A DNA stretch of 34,800 nt from Bacillota bacterium (GCA_029779695.1 JAKPAB010000117.1:1-34800), one strand, 5' to 3'. Shown: positions 25,006 through 34,479, counted from the stretch's first letter. Made by a program: numbers and translations. Notes: generated by a model from the sequence alone, not told the origin.

Positions 25006-25947
25006 ATGGAATTCAAACATTTCTCCGTAATGCTTCAGGAAACCATTGATAACTTAAACATCAAGCCTGACGGAATATATGTGGATGGAACCTGCGGCGG
25101 AGGCGGTCACTCATACGAGATAGCTAAAAAGCTGAAAAACGGGCATTTGTATTGTATCGATCAGGATATGGATGCGATTGGAGCATCTGGGGACAGGCTA
25201 AAGGATTTTTCTGATAGAGTGACATTTATACACAGCAATTACGCGGATATGGTCAAGGAACTAAAAAAACTTGGAGTTGATAAGGTAGACGGAATTCTCC
25301 TGGATCTGGGCGTCAGTTCATTTCAATTAGATAATCCTGACAGAGGATTTTCATACATGAGAGAGGATGATCCACTTGACATGAGAATGGATCAGAGTGG
25401 GCCTGTCACAGCAGCAGATATTTTAAATAATTCATCAGAGCAAGATATATATGAAATGATCAGAAACTATGGTGAAGACAAGTTCGCAAGGCAAATAGCC
25501 AGAAGCATTTTAAGACTAAGAGAGGAAAGTCCTCTTAAAACAACGGGAGACCTGAACAGGGCTATTGAGGCTGCGATCCCGATGAAGGCCAGAAGAACAG
25601 GCGGCAATCCTTGCAAGAGAACCTACCAGGCTATAAGGATCAAGTTAAACAGAGAACTTACAGTATTGTCAGATAACCTCGACGATATGATAGATATATT
25701 AAATGATGATGGTAGATTTTGTATCATAACTTTCCATTCATTGGAAGACAGAATAGTTAAACTGGATTTTAAGAAAAATGAAAATCCTTGCACTTGCCCA
25801 CCGGAATTTCCGATTTGTGTATGTGGAAAAGTGTCAAAGGGAAAAAATGTTACGAGAAAGCCTATTATACCTACCGAAGAGGAATGTGAAGAAAATTCCC
25901 GCTCAAAAAGCGCAAAACTTCGTGTATTTGAAAGAATTATAAAGTGA
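25006..25947 (+). CDS. rsmH: 16S rRNA (cytosine1402-N4)-methyltransferase
   Basis: Uses SAM to methylate N4 of C1402 in 16S rRNA. 313 residues. The SAM site [19 protein letters not shown] is near residues 25-43; further landmarks are [28 protein letters not shown] and the C-terminal [20 protein letters not shown] precedes the ATG. Its usual place is second in the dcw cluster, as here; ftsL follows after 16 bases. Confidence 0.95.
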   Translation: MEFKHFSVMLQETIDNLNIKPDGIYVDGTCGGGGHSYEIAKKLKNGHLYCIDQDMDAIGASGDRLKDFSDRVTFIHSNYADMVKELKKLGVDKVDGILLDLGVSSFQLDNPDRGFSYMREDDPLDMRMDQSGPVTAADILNNSSEQDIYEMIRNYGEDKFARQIARSILRLREESPLKTTGDLNRAIEAAIPMKARRTGGNPCKRTYQAIRIKLNRELTVLSDNLDDMIDILNDDGRFCIITFHSLEDRIVKLDFKKNENPCTCPPEFPICVCGKVSKGKNVTRKPIIPTEEECEENSRSKSAKLRVFERIIK

Positions 25948-25963
25948 CCAAGGGAGCGGATTT

Positions 25964-26431
25964 ATGTCAGAAGTAAAAAGATATTATGTAGAAGATGGAA
26001 ATACAGTTAAAAAAATATATGAACCCCTTCCTTCACTTCAGGAAAGAAAAGAAAAGGAAAAGGAAAGAAAAGAAAGAGCTTCGAGAAAGAGAAATCTGAG
26101 AAAAGCTAAGGCTATGAGACAGTATAAGCTCAGCGTCATATATGTCACTGCAGGAGTTATTGCATTTAGTCTTTTCTTTGTAGCATACGTCTATTTACAG
26201 ACATCAGTTCAAGAGACAGGACGTAATGTAGCTGTACTAGAAGAGCAGATTTCTGGTCTTAAAGCTAAAAACATGGCTGAAACAAATCGTATAAATGCTC
26301 AGGCTAATCTCGATACAGTTAAGGATGCTGCATTTAACAGAATTGGAATGAACTATGCAACTCCTGCTAATGTAGTGTATTATAATGTTAAGAGCGATGA
26401 CTATATGAGTCAGTACAAAGATATACACTAA
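25964..26431 (+). CDS. ftsL: FtsL-like septum formation protein
   Basis: A 155-residue bitopic protein. The N-terminal 50 or so cytoplasmic residues are very charged (runs such as ERKEKEKERKERASRKRN), one membrane helix follows at about 57-78 (LSVIYVTAGVIAFSLFFVAYVYL), and then a short outside coiled coil (about 80-125). Sequence identity across the family is low, so the call rests on topology, size and position between rsmH and the PBP gene. In the divisome FtsL pairs with DivIC and DivIB and activates FtsW/FtsI. AGGGAG precedes the ATG. Confidence 0.85.
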   Translation: MSEVKRYYVEDGNTVKKIYEPLPSLQERKEKEKERKERASRKRNLRKAKAMRQYKLSVIYVTAGVIAFSLFFVAYVYLQTSVQETGRNVAVLEEQISGLKAKNMAETNRINAQANLDTVKDAAFNRIGMNYATPANVVYYNVKSDDYMSQYKDIH

Positions 26432-26452
26432 GGAATGTGGAGGTTTAGAAAT

Positions 26453-28321
26453 TTGAGAACCGGTAAGACTTCAAGAGAAAATAGATTTACACAAAGGATG
26501 CAGAGAAGGCTCGGAATTATCTTCGGGATTGCCTGTATCCTTTTTCTCGTAATGGTAGTTAAAATAATACTTATTCAAACAAAGAGCGGACAAAAATACG
26601 AAAAGATCGTATTGGCGCAACAGGAATATTCTAGTACCAGTATACCTTTTCAAAGGGGAAATATCTTGGATTCTCAGGGAACAGCACTGGCTTCTTCTAT
26701 AGATGTGTACAATGTTGTCCTGGACTGCAAGGCTCTTCACCAATCAAAAGAACTTGTCAACAGCACCAAGGAAGTTGTAAAAATGTGCTTTCCGGAAGTT
26801 GATCTGGCAGACTTTGACAAAAAACTCAAAGAAAATTCCAAGAGTCAGTATCAGGTCCTGGCAAAAAAGGTAAGTTATTCTGAGAAAAAAGCATTTGATG
26901 CAGAGTGTAAAAAAAGGACCAAGGACAAGACCAAGGATAACGAAGTTGTTGGAATATGGTTGGAAAAGCAGTATCAGAGACAATATCCTTATGGGTCTAT
27001 GGCTGCATCAGCAATAGGATTTACAACCGCTGGCAACGAAGGCGTAACGGGCCTTGAGATGTACTATAATGACGTTTTAAATGGAATGGATGGTCGCTCA
27101 TACGGATATGTAAATGATGACAGTGATGTGGAAAAAACAGTTGTAGATGCAAAGAGTGGTAATTCTATACAGACCACAATTGACCATAATATCCAAAAAG
27201 TAGTGGAAGATGCAATAGTAAATGAAAATGCAGCTCATATTGATGCAACCCATCCAAGGGGAAGCGTACATACCTCATGCGTTGTAATGAACCCTAACAC
27301 AGGCTCTATTCTTGCTATAGCAGATTATCCTACGTATAATCTGAATAATCCAAGGGACCTCTCTGGACTATATACACCAGACCAATTAAATGCAATGACT
27401 GATAATGACAAGATGTCAGCTCTTAATTCACTTTGGAACAGCAGCGTTATAACATCTACATTTGAGCCTGGATCAACATTTAAGCCTTTTACGGTGGCGG
27501 CAGGCCTTGACAGCGGCACGCTTAATGGTGATGAGACATTTTTATGTACCGGCGCTAAAGAATTCCCGGGAGGTGTACTAGTACACTGTATGGAGACAAA
27601 TGGACATGGCGTAGAAACAGTGGAAGGTGCACTTAGAGATTCCTGCAACGTGGCGCTTATGGATATCGGAGAAAAAGTAGGCGCTGATAATTTTGCATAT
27701 TATCAGAGATTATTTGGATTTGGACAGAAAACAGGAGTTGATCTACCGGGAGAGGCGTATACTGCAACGCTTTTGTACGATAAAAATGCACTTATGAAGC
27801 CAATCAACCTTCAGACAAATGCTTTTGGACAGAACTTCAATGTTACTATGATCCAAATGGCATCAGCTTTTAGTTCGCTTATTAATGGTGGAAAATATTA
27901 TAAACCCCATATTGTTACATCTATCAAAGACAGCGATGGCAATACGGTCAAGGATATTGACCCTGTTGTTTTAAAACAAACAGTTTCAGAAGATACATCA
28001 CAGACGATAAGAGGATATCTTCGATCTGTTGTTACAGCCGGAACCGGTAAGATCGTTGCAGTAGATGGATATGATATCGGCGGTAAGACAGGAACAGCAG
28101 AGAAACTTCCTCGAGCAGACAAGAATTATGTGCTTTCTTTTGAGGGATTTGCACCGGTGGATAATCCTCAGGTAATGGTTTATGTATCTGTAGATACAGT
28201 TAATTCTCAGGTCCAGTATCATGATCCGATCGCAAAGCAGATAGCACACGATATTTTCACACAGATACTACCATACATGAACATTCCTACCACAGCTGCA
28301 CAAGCAGCACCGGCACAGTAG
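26453..28321 (+). CDS. ftsI: Septal penicillin-binding protein (class B PBP, FtsI/SpoVD type)
   Basis: Cross-links septal peptidoglycan. One membrane anchor (about 18-42), a PBP dimerisation domain (from about 60), and a transpeptidase domain with all three motifs: STFK (341-344, Ser341 nucleophile), SCN (397-399) and KTGT (545-548). I choose TTG at 26453 because GGAGG (26439-26443) is nine bases upstream; the ATG at 26435 sits against its only possible site. There is no PASTA domain; the end is Ala/Pro-rich. At 622 residues it is a compact member. It follows ftsL by 21 bases; whether it is the vegetative FtsI or a SpoVD-type protein cannot be told from sequence alone. Confidence 0.92.
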   Translation: MRTGKTSRENRFTQRMQRRLGIIFGIACILFLVMVVKIILIQTKSGQKYEKIVLAQQEYSSTSIPFQRGNILDSQGTALASSIDVYNVVLDCKALHQSKELVNSTKEVVKMCFPEVDLADFDKKLKENSKSQYQVLAKKVSYSEKKAFDAECKKRTKDKTKDNEVVGIWLEKQYQRQYPYGSMAASAIGFTTAGNEGVTGLEMYYNDVLNGMDGRSYGYVNDDSDVEKTVVDAKSGNSIQTTIDHNIQKVVEDAIVNENAAHIDATHPRGSVHTSCVVMNPNTGSILAIADYPTYNLNNPRDLSGLYTPDQLNAMTDNDKMSALNSLWNSSVITSTFEPGSTFKPFTVAAGLDSGTLNGDETFLCTGAKEFPGGVLVHCMETNGHGVETVEGALRDSCNVALMDIGEKVGADNFAYYQRLFGFGQKTGVDLPGEAYTATLLYDKNALMKPINLQTNAFGQNFNVTMIQMASAFSSLINGGKYYKPHIVTSIKDSDGNTVKDIDPVVLKQTVSEDTSQTIRGYLRSVVTAGTGKIVAVDGYDIGGKTGTAEKLPRADKNYVLSFEGFAPVDNPQVMVYVSVDTVNSQVQYHDPIAKQIAHDIFTQILPYMNIPTTAAQAAPAQ

Positions 28322-28442
28322 ACTGTTATTAGATGATTTTGAATTTTAATTGTATATATTATATTTTTTTCTATCCTAAGGTTGATTAGATTCTGATATT
28401 AGATTATATTATGTCATTGTAGATTATGGCACATTTTGTGCT

Positions 28443-28470
28443 TTGACATGATTTACGTCACATCTAATAG
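28443..28470 (+). promoter_or_regulatory. Candidate internal promoter before mraY
   Basis: -35 TTGACA (28443-28448), 16-base spacer, -10 TAATAG (28465-28470). It lies in the 167-base gap after the PBP gene, and the 13-bp dyad GCACATTTTGTGC (28429-28441) touches its upstream side. Confidence 0.5.
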
Positions 28471-28488
28471 AAAAATAGAGGAGTTGTA

Positions 28489-29442
28489 ATGACATTTGTT
28501 GAGATTTTGCCACTTTTTATTGCTTTCTTTACAAGCGCACTGATACTAAGATTTTTAATTCCATTTTTTAGAAAAGAAAAAGTGGATCAGACAGAGAGAG
28601 AAGAACTTAAATCACATCAGAATAAGACGGGAACTCCTACAATGGGAGGAATAGCAATACTGTCGGCGCTTTTTATCGGAAGTATATTTTTCGTTGGAAA
28701 GGAACCTAATATTATTCCGGTACTTATTCTTACGATTGGTTTCGGTCTGATCGGATTTATTGACGATTTTCTAAAGGTAGTCAAGCATAATGAGGATGGT
28801 TTGATCGCATGGCAGAAGCTTTTGCTTCAGATAGTACTCACAACGGTTTATGTTTTATATATCATTAAAAAATCTGGGATATCTCTTTCACTTATAATCC
28901 CGTTTACAAACGGAAGAGAAGTAAGTATTGGATTCTGGGCTATAATACTTCTTTACTTTGCAGTTATCGGAACTGTGAATGGTACTAATTTTACAGACGG
29001 ACTAGATGGTCTATCAAGTTCTGTCACTATTCCTGTAGCGCTTTTCTTTGCTGCAGCAGCTGTTTATCAGCATGCCAACATTGAGGCAGTAGCACTGGCT
29101 ATGGCTGGAGCCCTTCTGGGATTTTTAATGTACAATTGTTATCCTGCCAAGATTTTCATGGGCGATACAGGTTCATTGGCTCTTGGCGGATTCGTAGCCG
29201 GAATGGCATATATGATGAAGATGCCTCTCTTTATACTTATTGTTGGACTAATATATGTAGTAGAGGTTCTGTCAGTTATAATTCAGGTCCTGTATTTCAA
29301 GGCAACTCACGGAAAGAGGATTTTCAGAATGGCACCTATCCATCATCACTTCGAATTAGGAGGATGGAGCGAGACAAGAGTAGTAGCAATATTCTCAGGT
29401 ATCACACTTCTTCTTTGCTTTGTTGGGTACTTTGCTCTTTGA
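28489..29442 (+). CDS. mraY: Phospho-N-acetylmuramoyl-pentapeptide transferase
   Basis: Makes lipid I from UDP-MurNAc-pentapeptide and undecaprenyl phosphate in the membrane. 317 residues, about ten helices. Catalytic landmarks: TGTPTMGG (about 50-57), FIDDFLK (Asp pair, about 92-96), NGTNFTDGLDGL (about 165-176), GDTGSLALGG (about 225-234) and FRMAPIHHHFELGGW near the end. GAGGAG precedes the ATG. The last codons and stop are followed by near-copies of themselves (see findings). murD follows after 89 bases. Confidence 0.95.
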   Translation: MTFVEILPLFIAFFTSALILRFLIPFFRKEKVDQTEREELKSHQNKTGTPTMGGIAILSALFIGSIFFVGKEPNIIPVLILTIGFGLIGFIDDFLKVVKHNEDGLIAWQKLLLQIVLTTVYVLYIIKKSGISLSLIIPFTNGREVSIGFWAIILLYFAVIGTVNGTNFTDGLDGLSSSVTIPVALFFAAAAVYQHANIEAVALAMAGALLGFLMYNCYPAKIFMGDTGSLALGGFVAGMAYMMKMPLFILIVGLIYVVEVLSVIIQVLYFKATHGKRIFRMAPIHHHFELGGWSETRVVAIFSGITLLLCFVGYFAL

Positions 29443-29531
29443 TGAATTGCTTTTTGATAAATTGCTATTGGTGGTTATTGATATTATTTGGTTTTAAATA
29501 GTTTAAACAATATAAACAAAAGAAGGCATAA

Positions 29532-30899
29532 ATGTTAGAAGAAAAATATCTGGTAGTCGGGGCCGGAAAAAGCGGTGTTGCTGCCTGCGATTTATTACAG
29601 AAAAAAGGTAGATCGGCTGTCCTATATGATATGAATGAAAATATGGACTTTTCAGCGGTTCAGGAATCACACTCGGACTGGAAGGGTATTGAATATGCCA
29701 ATGGAAAGTACGATGAAAATTACAATAAAGGACTTTTTGATGGTATCACATGCGTAGTTATGAGTCCTGGGGTGCCTGTTGAGGGTGATTTTATAGATGA
29801 GATAAAAAAAAGAGGGATTAAGCTGTCCGGAGAGATCGAACTTGCTTATTCGCTTGGACTTGGAGAAGTTTATGCCATAACAGGAACCAATGGTAAAACC
29901 ACAACCACATCTCTTACCGGACAGATTTTTTCAAACTGTTTTAAATCAGTTTTTGTAGTGGGAAATATTGGAATACCCTATACATCGGTTGCTGCAGATA
30001 CGGTATCTGATTCCAAGATCATAGCGGAGATAAGCTCATTTCAGCTGGAGACTATAGATACATTTAAGCCTCATGTAAGTGCAATCCTTAATATAACACC
30101 GGATCATCTAAACAGACATCATACAATGGAGAACTATTCCAGGATCAAGGAGTCTATTACAAAGAATCAGACATCAGATGATACATGCGTGCTTAATTAT
30201 GATGACGATGAACTAAGAAGATTCGGTGATACACTTAAGTGCAAGGTCATATATTTCTCAAGCAAGAGAGAACTGTCTCATGGGATCTATTACAGAGATA
30301 AATCTATTTACAACACCCTTTCCGGAAAAGAGGAAAAGGTAATTGATGTTGCAGATATGAATATTCTCGGTGTTCATAATTTTGAAAATGCAGCTGCTGC
30401 AATTGCTATTTCAGTTGCTGCCGGTGTTCCTATGGATATCATCAGAAGGTCTCTGAAGGAATTTAAGGCAGTTGAACATAGAATTGAGTTTACAGCCGAG
30501 AAAAAGGGCGTTAGATATTATAATGATTCCAAGGGCACCAACACTGATGCCTCTATCAAGGCTGTACTAGCTATGGACAGACCTATTCTTTTGATCGGAG
30601 GAGGATTTGATAAAAAGATATCCTTTGACGAATGGGTGGAGACTTTTCCTGGAAAGGTCAAGAAACTCGTACTGATTGGTGAGACTAAGTATGATATTGC
30701 CAAAGTATGTGATAAATATGATTTTAAGGATTATACATTTGCAGACACATTGGAAAATGCAGTTGATATATGTGCTGAAAGTGCAGTAAATGGAGACTGT
30801 GTTCTTTTGTCTCCGGCCAGTGCATCATGGGATATGTTTAATAGTTATGAAGAACGTGGAGAAATATTTAAGGATTATGTGAGGAAACTTCCTGAATGA
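29532..30899 (+). CDS. murD: UDP-N-acetylmuramoylalanine--D-glutamate ligase
   Basis: Adds D-Glu to UDP-MurNAc-L-Ala with ATP, in the cytoplasm. 455 residues. N-terminal Rossmann-like domain (YLVVGAGKSGVAACDLL), central ATPase with GTNGKTTTT (118-126) and ITPDHLNRH, C-terminal domain with EHRIEF, YNDSKGTNTDA and LSPASASWDMF. GAAGG precedes the ATG. Its stop overlaps the ftsW start as ATGA, so the two are coupled. Confidence 0.95.
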   Translation: MLEEKYLVVGAGKSGVAACDLLQKKGRSAVLYDMNENMDFSAVQESHSDWKGIEYANGKYDENYNKGLFDGITCVVMSPGVPVEGDFIDEIKKRGIKLSGEIELAYSLGLGEVYAITGTNGKTTTTSLTGQIFSNCFKSVFVVGNIGIPYTSVAADTVSDSKIIAEISSFQLETIDTFKPHVSAILNITPDHLNRHHTMENYSRIKESITKNQTSDDTCVLNYDDDELRRFGDTLKCKVIYFSSKRELSHGIYYRDKSIYNTLSGKEEKVIDVADMNILGVHNFENAAAAIAISVAAGVPMDIIRRSLKEFKAVEHRIEFTAEKKGVRYYNDSKGTNTDASIKAVLAMDRPILLIGGGFDKKISFDEWVETFPGKVKKLVLIGETKYDIAKVCDKYDFKDYTFADTLENAVDICAESAVNGDCVLLSPASASWDMFNSYEERGEIFKDYVRKLPE

Positions 30900-32053
30900 C
30901 AGAAAGAGAAGCTGATATACAAACTGAAAACGATAGGTCATATCGTAAGAAAAAACCATTTTCTGTTAAATATTTCGATTATGGTATAGTGATGCTGGTT
31001 GTTTTTCTCTTGGGCTTTGGAATGGTAATGCTGTATAGTGCCAGTTCCTATACGGCAGCTATGCGCCATGGCTCAGCTTCGTTTTTCCTGATCAAACAGG
31101 CCAGAACCACGATCATTGGTCTCGTGGGAATGGCGATTGTCAGTAGGATAGATTATCATTGGCTAGATAAGATATCACTGATCATATATATAGCTGCTGT
31201 TATTCTCTGTATATATGTATTGCTCAGAGGTGCTGCCTGGAATAATTCAGCGCGTTGGATTAAACTTGGACCTATCAATTTTCAGCCTTCTGAAATAGGA
31301 AAAGCGGCAGTTATAATATTTGGCTCACATATAATTAGTAATACTTCATTTCGAAAGCGAAAAATTGAAGACAGGCTCAAGGCTCTCGCACTTGCAATTG
31401 CACCGCTTTTAGTGATTGTGATGTTGGTTTCTGTCACTAACCTTAGTACCGGAATAATCATTCTTCTTATTTCATTCGGAATGCTTTTTATAGCATATCC
31501 CAAGGCGAGGATATTCGTAGCCTTTGGCGGTGTAGGAGTAGTAATTGGAGGATTCTTTCTAAATGCGGCAGGATATAGAAGTATCCGTGTAAAAATCTGG
31601 AAACATCCTGAGATGTATCCGAAGGATGGTTTTCAGACGCTGCAGGGATTATACGCAATAGGTTCAGGCGGATTATTCGGTAAAGGACTTGGACAATCAC
31701 TTCAGAAAAAATTTGTACCTGAGGCCCAGAACGATATGATATTTTCACTTATATGCGAGGAACTTGGATTATTTGGGGCTGTATGCGTTATAATCATATT
31801 TGCCATTCTACTATGGAGAATAATGAATATTTCACTGAATGCTAGTGATAAACTTGGATCATTTATAGCGGCAGGAGTAATGATACATGTCGCGCTACAG
31901 GTACTTATGAATATTGCAGTAGTTACTAACCTGATGCCTAATACAGGCGTAACATTACCGTTTATCAGTTACGGAGGAAGTTCAGTTCTGATGCTTCTGG
32001 CGGAGATAGGTATTGTTCTAAATGTATCAAGAAGTATTGATTTTTCTGCATAA
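30896..32053 (+). CDS. ftsW: FtsW/SpoVE-type peptidoglycan glycosyltransferase
   Basis: A SEDS-family lipid II polymerase. 385 residues, about ten helices after a 30-residue charged cytoplasmic start. SEDS landmarks: VMLYSAS early, ARWIKLGPINFQPSEIGK, GYRSIRV, QTLQGLYAIGSGGLFGKGLGQS, PEAQNDMIFSLICEELGL (catalytic Asp in the family) and LPFISYGGSS. It overlaps murD by four bases (ATGA). The neighbouring class B PBP is its expected partner. FtsW is favoured over RodA by context. Confidence 0.93.
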   Translation: MTEREADIQTENDRSYRKKKPFSVKYFDYGIVMLVVFLLGFGMVMLYSASSYTAAMRHGSASFFLIKQARTTIIGLVGMAIVSRIDYHWLDKISLIIYIAAVILCIYVLLRGAAWNNSARWIKLGPINFQPSEIGKAAVIIFGSHIISNTSFRKRKIEDRLKALALAIAPLLVIVMLVSVTNLSTGIIILLISFGMLFIAYPKARIFVAFGGVGVVIGGFFLNAAGYRSIRVKIWKHPEMYPKDGFQTLQGLYAIGSGGLFGKGLGQSLQKKFVPEAQNDMIFSLICEELGLFGAVCVIIIFAILLWRIMNISLNASDKLGSFIAAGVMIHVALQVLMNIAVVTNLMPNTGVTLPFISYGGSSVLMLLAEIGIVLNVSRSIDFSA

Positions 32054-32067
32054 TGTCAGGATGAAAC

Positions 32068-33030
32068 ATGGAATATAGAAACACAATAAAATTGAATAAT
32101 TCTCCTTCGGAACCGCCGCAACCTAAAAAAACGGAGAAACCGAAGAAACAGGATAGACAGAAAAAACCAGACAAATCGAAAAAAAAAGAGAGAAAACGTG
32201 ACAGGAACGACAAAAAAGGGTATATTTCCTATCTAGACGATGATACTTGTGATAATAGAGATATGGAAAAATCCGAAAGTCGGGGAAGATCAAAAGGCAA
32301 GAAAAAACGAGGAGCGTCACTTCTTAAGATTGTTGATATTATCCTCGGTCTTGTGATTGTTGCATTGATAACATTTCTTTTATCAATATCTGTTTTTCAG
32401 ATCAGAAAAGTAACTGTGGTCGGAAGCAAGATCTGGGATGAAAATACGATCAAGTCCCAGACTATCATTCAAAATGATTATAAGAATAATGGACTTTACC
32501 AATATTTTTATCGATTTATTAAACCGGTGAAGGATATACCTTTTGTAGAAAGTGCTAAACTTTCATTTAAGTCACCTAGCCATCTGGTGATAACAGTTCA
32601 GGAAAAGAAACTGCTAGGCAGGACTCAGATGAGCGATGGTAAGTATGTTTATTTTAATGACGATGGTGTTATAAAGGAAATATCAGATAAATTGGTGGAT
32701 GGTGTATTACCGGTAAATGGACTGGTTATTAAAAAGCCAAAACCAAATGATAAGCTGGCAGTAGGGAGCGATTGCCTGGCTACTATGCTTAATATCGTAA
32801 AGTCCTTAAAAAAATACAATATAAAAATAGATACATTGGACTTTGAAAACAATGCATCTGTTAAAGCAAAGATAGGAAACATAACTGCAGATTTTGGTAA
32901 ATTTTCATATATTAATGAAAAAATTATGAGATTAAACATCATATTGCCCAAATTAGTTGGTAAAACAGGCGTCCTACACATGGAAAACTGGACCCCTGAT
33001 AATACAGACATAGTTTTTGAAATACTCTAA
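32068..33030 (+). CDS. ftsQ: Cell division protein DivIB/FtsQ
   Basis: A 320-residue bitopic divisome protein. A long, very basic cytoplasmic tail (about 15-88, rich in Lys, Arg, Asp) is followed by one helix (about 91-112), a POTRA domain beginning FQIRKVTVVGSKIWDENTIKSQ, and a beta domain (KYVYFNDDGVIKEISDK). It links FtsL/DivIC to FtsW/FtsI. AGGATG is the ribosome site. It follows ftsW by 14 bases; murG and murB, often found between these two, are absent. Confidence 0.9.
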   Translation: MEYRNTIKLNNSPSEPPQPKKTEKPKKQDRQKKPDKSKKKERKRDRNDKKGYISYLDDDTCDNRDMEKSESRGRSKGKKKRGASLLKIVDIILGLVIVALITFLLSISVFQIRKVTVVGSKIWDENTIKSQTIIQNDYKNNGLYQYFYRFIKPVKDIPFVESAKLSFKSPSHLVITVQEKKLLGRTQMSDGKYVYFNDDGVIKEISDKLVDGVLPVNGLVIKKPKPNDKLAVGSDCLATMLNIVKSLKKYNIKIDTLDFENNASVKAKIGNITADFGKFSYINEKIMRLNIILPKLVGKTGVLHMENWTPDNTDIVFEIL

Positions 33031-33058
33031 CTGATTGAGATGTTTTCGAAAGTTTGTG

Positions 33059-33087
33059 TTGATATATTAGCCCAAAAATAATATTAT
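33059..33087 (+). promoter_or_regulatory. Candidate ftsZ promoter
   Basis: -35 TTGATA (33059-33064), 17-base spacer, -10 TATTAT (33082-33087), one mismatch from consensus in each hexamer. The transcript would have a leader of about 60 bases holding the hairpin TGCCAAA (33102-33108) / TTTGGCA (33116-33122). Confidence 0.65.
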
Positions 33088-33152
33088 ATTTGTTAGTTGT
33101 ATGCCAAAAAACACATTTGGCAACATTTGAAGCCAAGAAGGAGGAATTAACC

Positions 33153-34424
33153 TTGCTCGAAGTTGTAACAAACGATAACGAAACACAGGCGAGGATTATC
33201 GTAATCGGAGCCGGCGGCGGTGGAAATAATGCAATCAATCGAATGGTTGATGAAAATATGGGTGGAGTCGAACTGATAGGAGTTAATACCGATAGACAGG
33301 TACTTAATCTCTGCAAGGCTCCCACGACGATTCAGATTGGTGAGAAGCTTACAAGAGGACTTGGAGCAGGCGGCAATCCTGAAATCGGCGAAAAAGCCGC
33401 AGAAGAATCAATAGAAGATATATCTTCCGCAATCAAGGGTGCCGATATGGTATTCGTAACATGCGGAATGGGTGGTGGTACAGGAACAGGTGCTGCTCCT
33501 GTAATTGCAAAATGTGCTAAAGAGCAGGGAATACTTACGATCGGTGTAGTTACGAAACCATTTTCTTTTGAAAATAAGAATCGTTCTATTAACGCAAAGT
33601 CTGGCATTGAAAGACTTAAGTCTACAGTAGATTCTCTTGTTGTTATCCCGAATGACAAGCTTCTTGCTATTTCAGACAAGAAGATGGGTATTCAGGAGGC
33701 ACTTAATTTTGCAGATGGAGTGCTTCATCAGTCAGTACAGGGTATCACAGATCTTATTAACGTTCCCGGACTTATCAATCTGGATTTTGCAGATGTTAAG
33801 ACGGTTATGGAAAATAAAGGTCTTGCTCATATTGGCATCGGACATGGTAAGGGCGATGAGAAGGCTCTTGAGGCTGTTAAGATGGCAGTTGAGAGTCCTC
33901 TTCTTGAGACAACCATTACCGGGGCATCTCATGTCATTGTTAATATTACAGGTGACATTATGCTACAGGATACATCAGAGACAGTCGAGTATGTTAACTC
34001 ACTTATCGGTGGCGATGGAGATAATGTATTTGTAGGTATCGTTCCTGATGAGTCTATGTCGGATGAGGTTCGCGTAACTGTTATTGCTACAGGTATGGTA
34101 GAAGAAGGCGATGAGACTCCTTCTTATGGCGGATTCAAGCCTAGCTATTATGATGTTAACAAGACCAAGCCTACGCAGGCTTCCAGACCTGGATTCGGAC
34201 AGACAGGCACAGGATATGGTCAGGCAGGTGTAGGATTTGGACAGGCAGGCGCGGGATATGCACAGCAGGCTCCTACATACGGAACTGCTCCTTCCAAGCA
34301 GGCAGCTCCGACTGCTCCACAGCAGAATATCAATTCATCTTCACTTAATAAACCGGTTCAGCCCAAGCCTACTGTTAAATCAGCAGATATTAATGTCCCG
34401 GATTTTCTGAAGAATAAAAGGTAA
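33153..34424 (+). CDS. ftsZ: Cell division GTPase FtsZ
   Basis: The tubulin-like protein that forms the Z ring. 423 residues. GTP-binding GGGTGTG at 107-113, other loops ([23 protein letters not shown]), T7 loop NLDFADV, and the C-terminal peptide [12 protein letters not shown] that binds FtsA/SepF-type anchors. The start is TTG, chosen because AAGGAGG (33138-33144) is eight bases upstream and the product then starts MLEVV before the core; the frame is open 21 codons upstream with no site. The linker before the tail peptide carries four 7-residue repeats (347-374; [28 protein letters not shown]). A terminator follows. Confidence 0.97.
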   Translation: MLEVVTNDNETQARIIVIGAGGGGNNAINRMVDENMGGVELIGVNTDRQVLNLCKAPTTIQIGEKLTRGLGAGGNPEIGEKAAEESIEDISSAIKGADMVFVTCGMGGGTGTGAAPVIAKCAKEQGILTIGVVTKPFSFENKNRSINAKSGIERLKSTVDSLVVIPNDKLLAISDKKMGIQEALNFADGVLHQSVQGITDLINVPGLINLDFADVKTVMENKGLAHIGIGHGKGDEKALEAVKMAVESPLLETTITGASHVIVNITGDIMLQDTSETVEYVNSLIGGDGDNVFVGIVPDESMSDEVRVTVIATGMVEEGDETPSYGGFKPSYYDVNKTKPTQASRPGFGQTGTGYGQAGVGFGQAGAGYAQQAPTYGTAPSKQAAPTAPQQNINSSSLNKPVQPKPTVKSADINVPDFLKNKR

Positions 34425-34445
34425 TTATAATCACACAGAAATTTC

Positions 34446-34479
34446 AAACCTCCATAAGTTAATCTTATGGAGGTTTTTT
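34446..34479 (+). terminator. Rho-independent terminator after ftsZ
   Basis: Perfect 13-bp stem AAACCTCCATAAG (34446-34458) / 34464-34476, five-base loop, then a T-run to 34479. It marks the end of the dcw cluster. Confidence 0.93.

Noticed and set aside
24628-25020. A 130-codon minus-strand open frame with many Cys and Phe
   Set aside because: It is antisense to mraZ, which is certain from its two MraZ repeats.
33637-34035. A 132-codon plus-strand frame inside ftsZ
   Set aside because: It is a shifted frame within the FtsZ GTPase domain, rich in Leu and Arg from frame-shifted codons, with no site of its own.
34191-34274. Possible CRISPR or minisatellite array
   Set aside because: The four 21-base units are directly adjacent without spacers and lie in frame inside ftsZ, so they are coding repeats of the linker.
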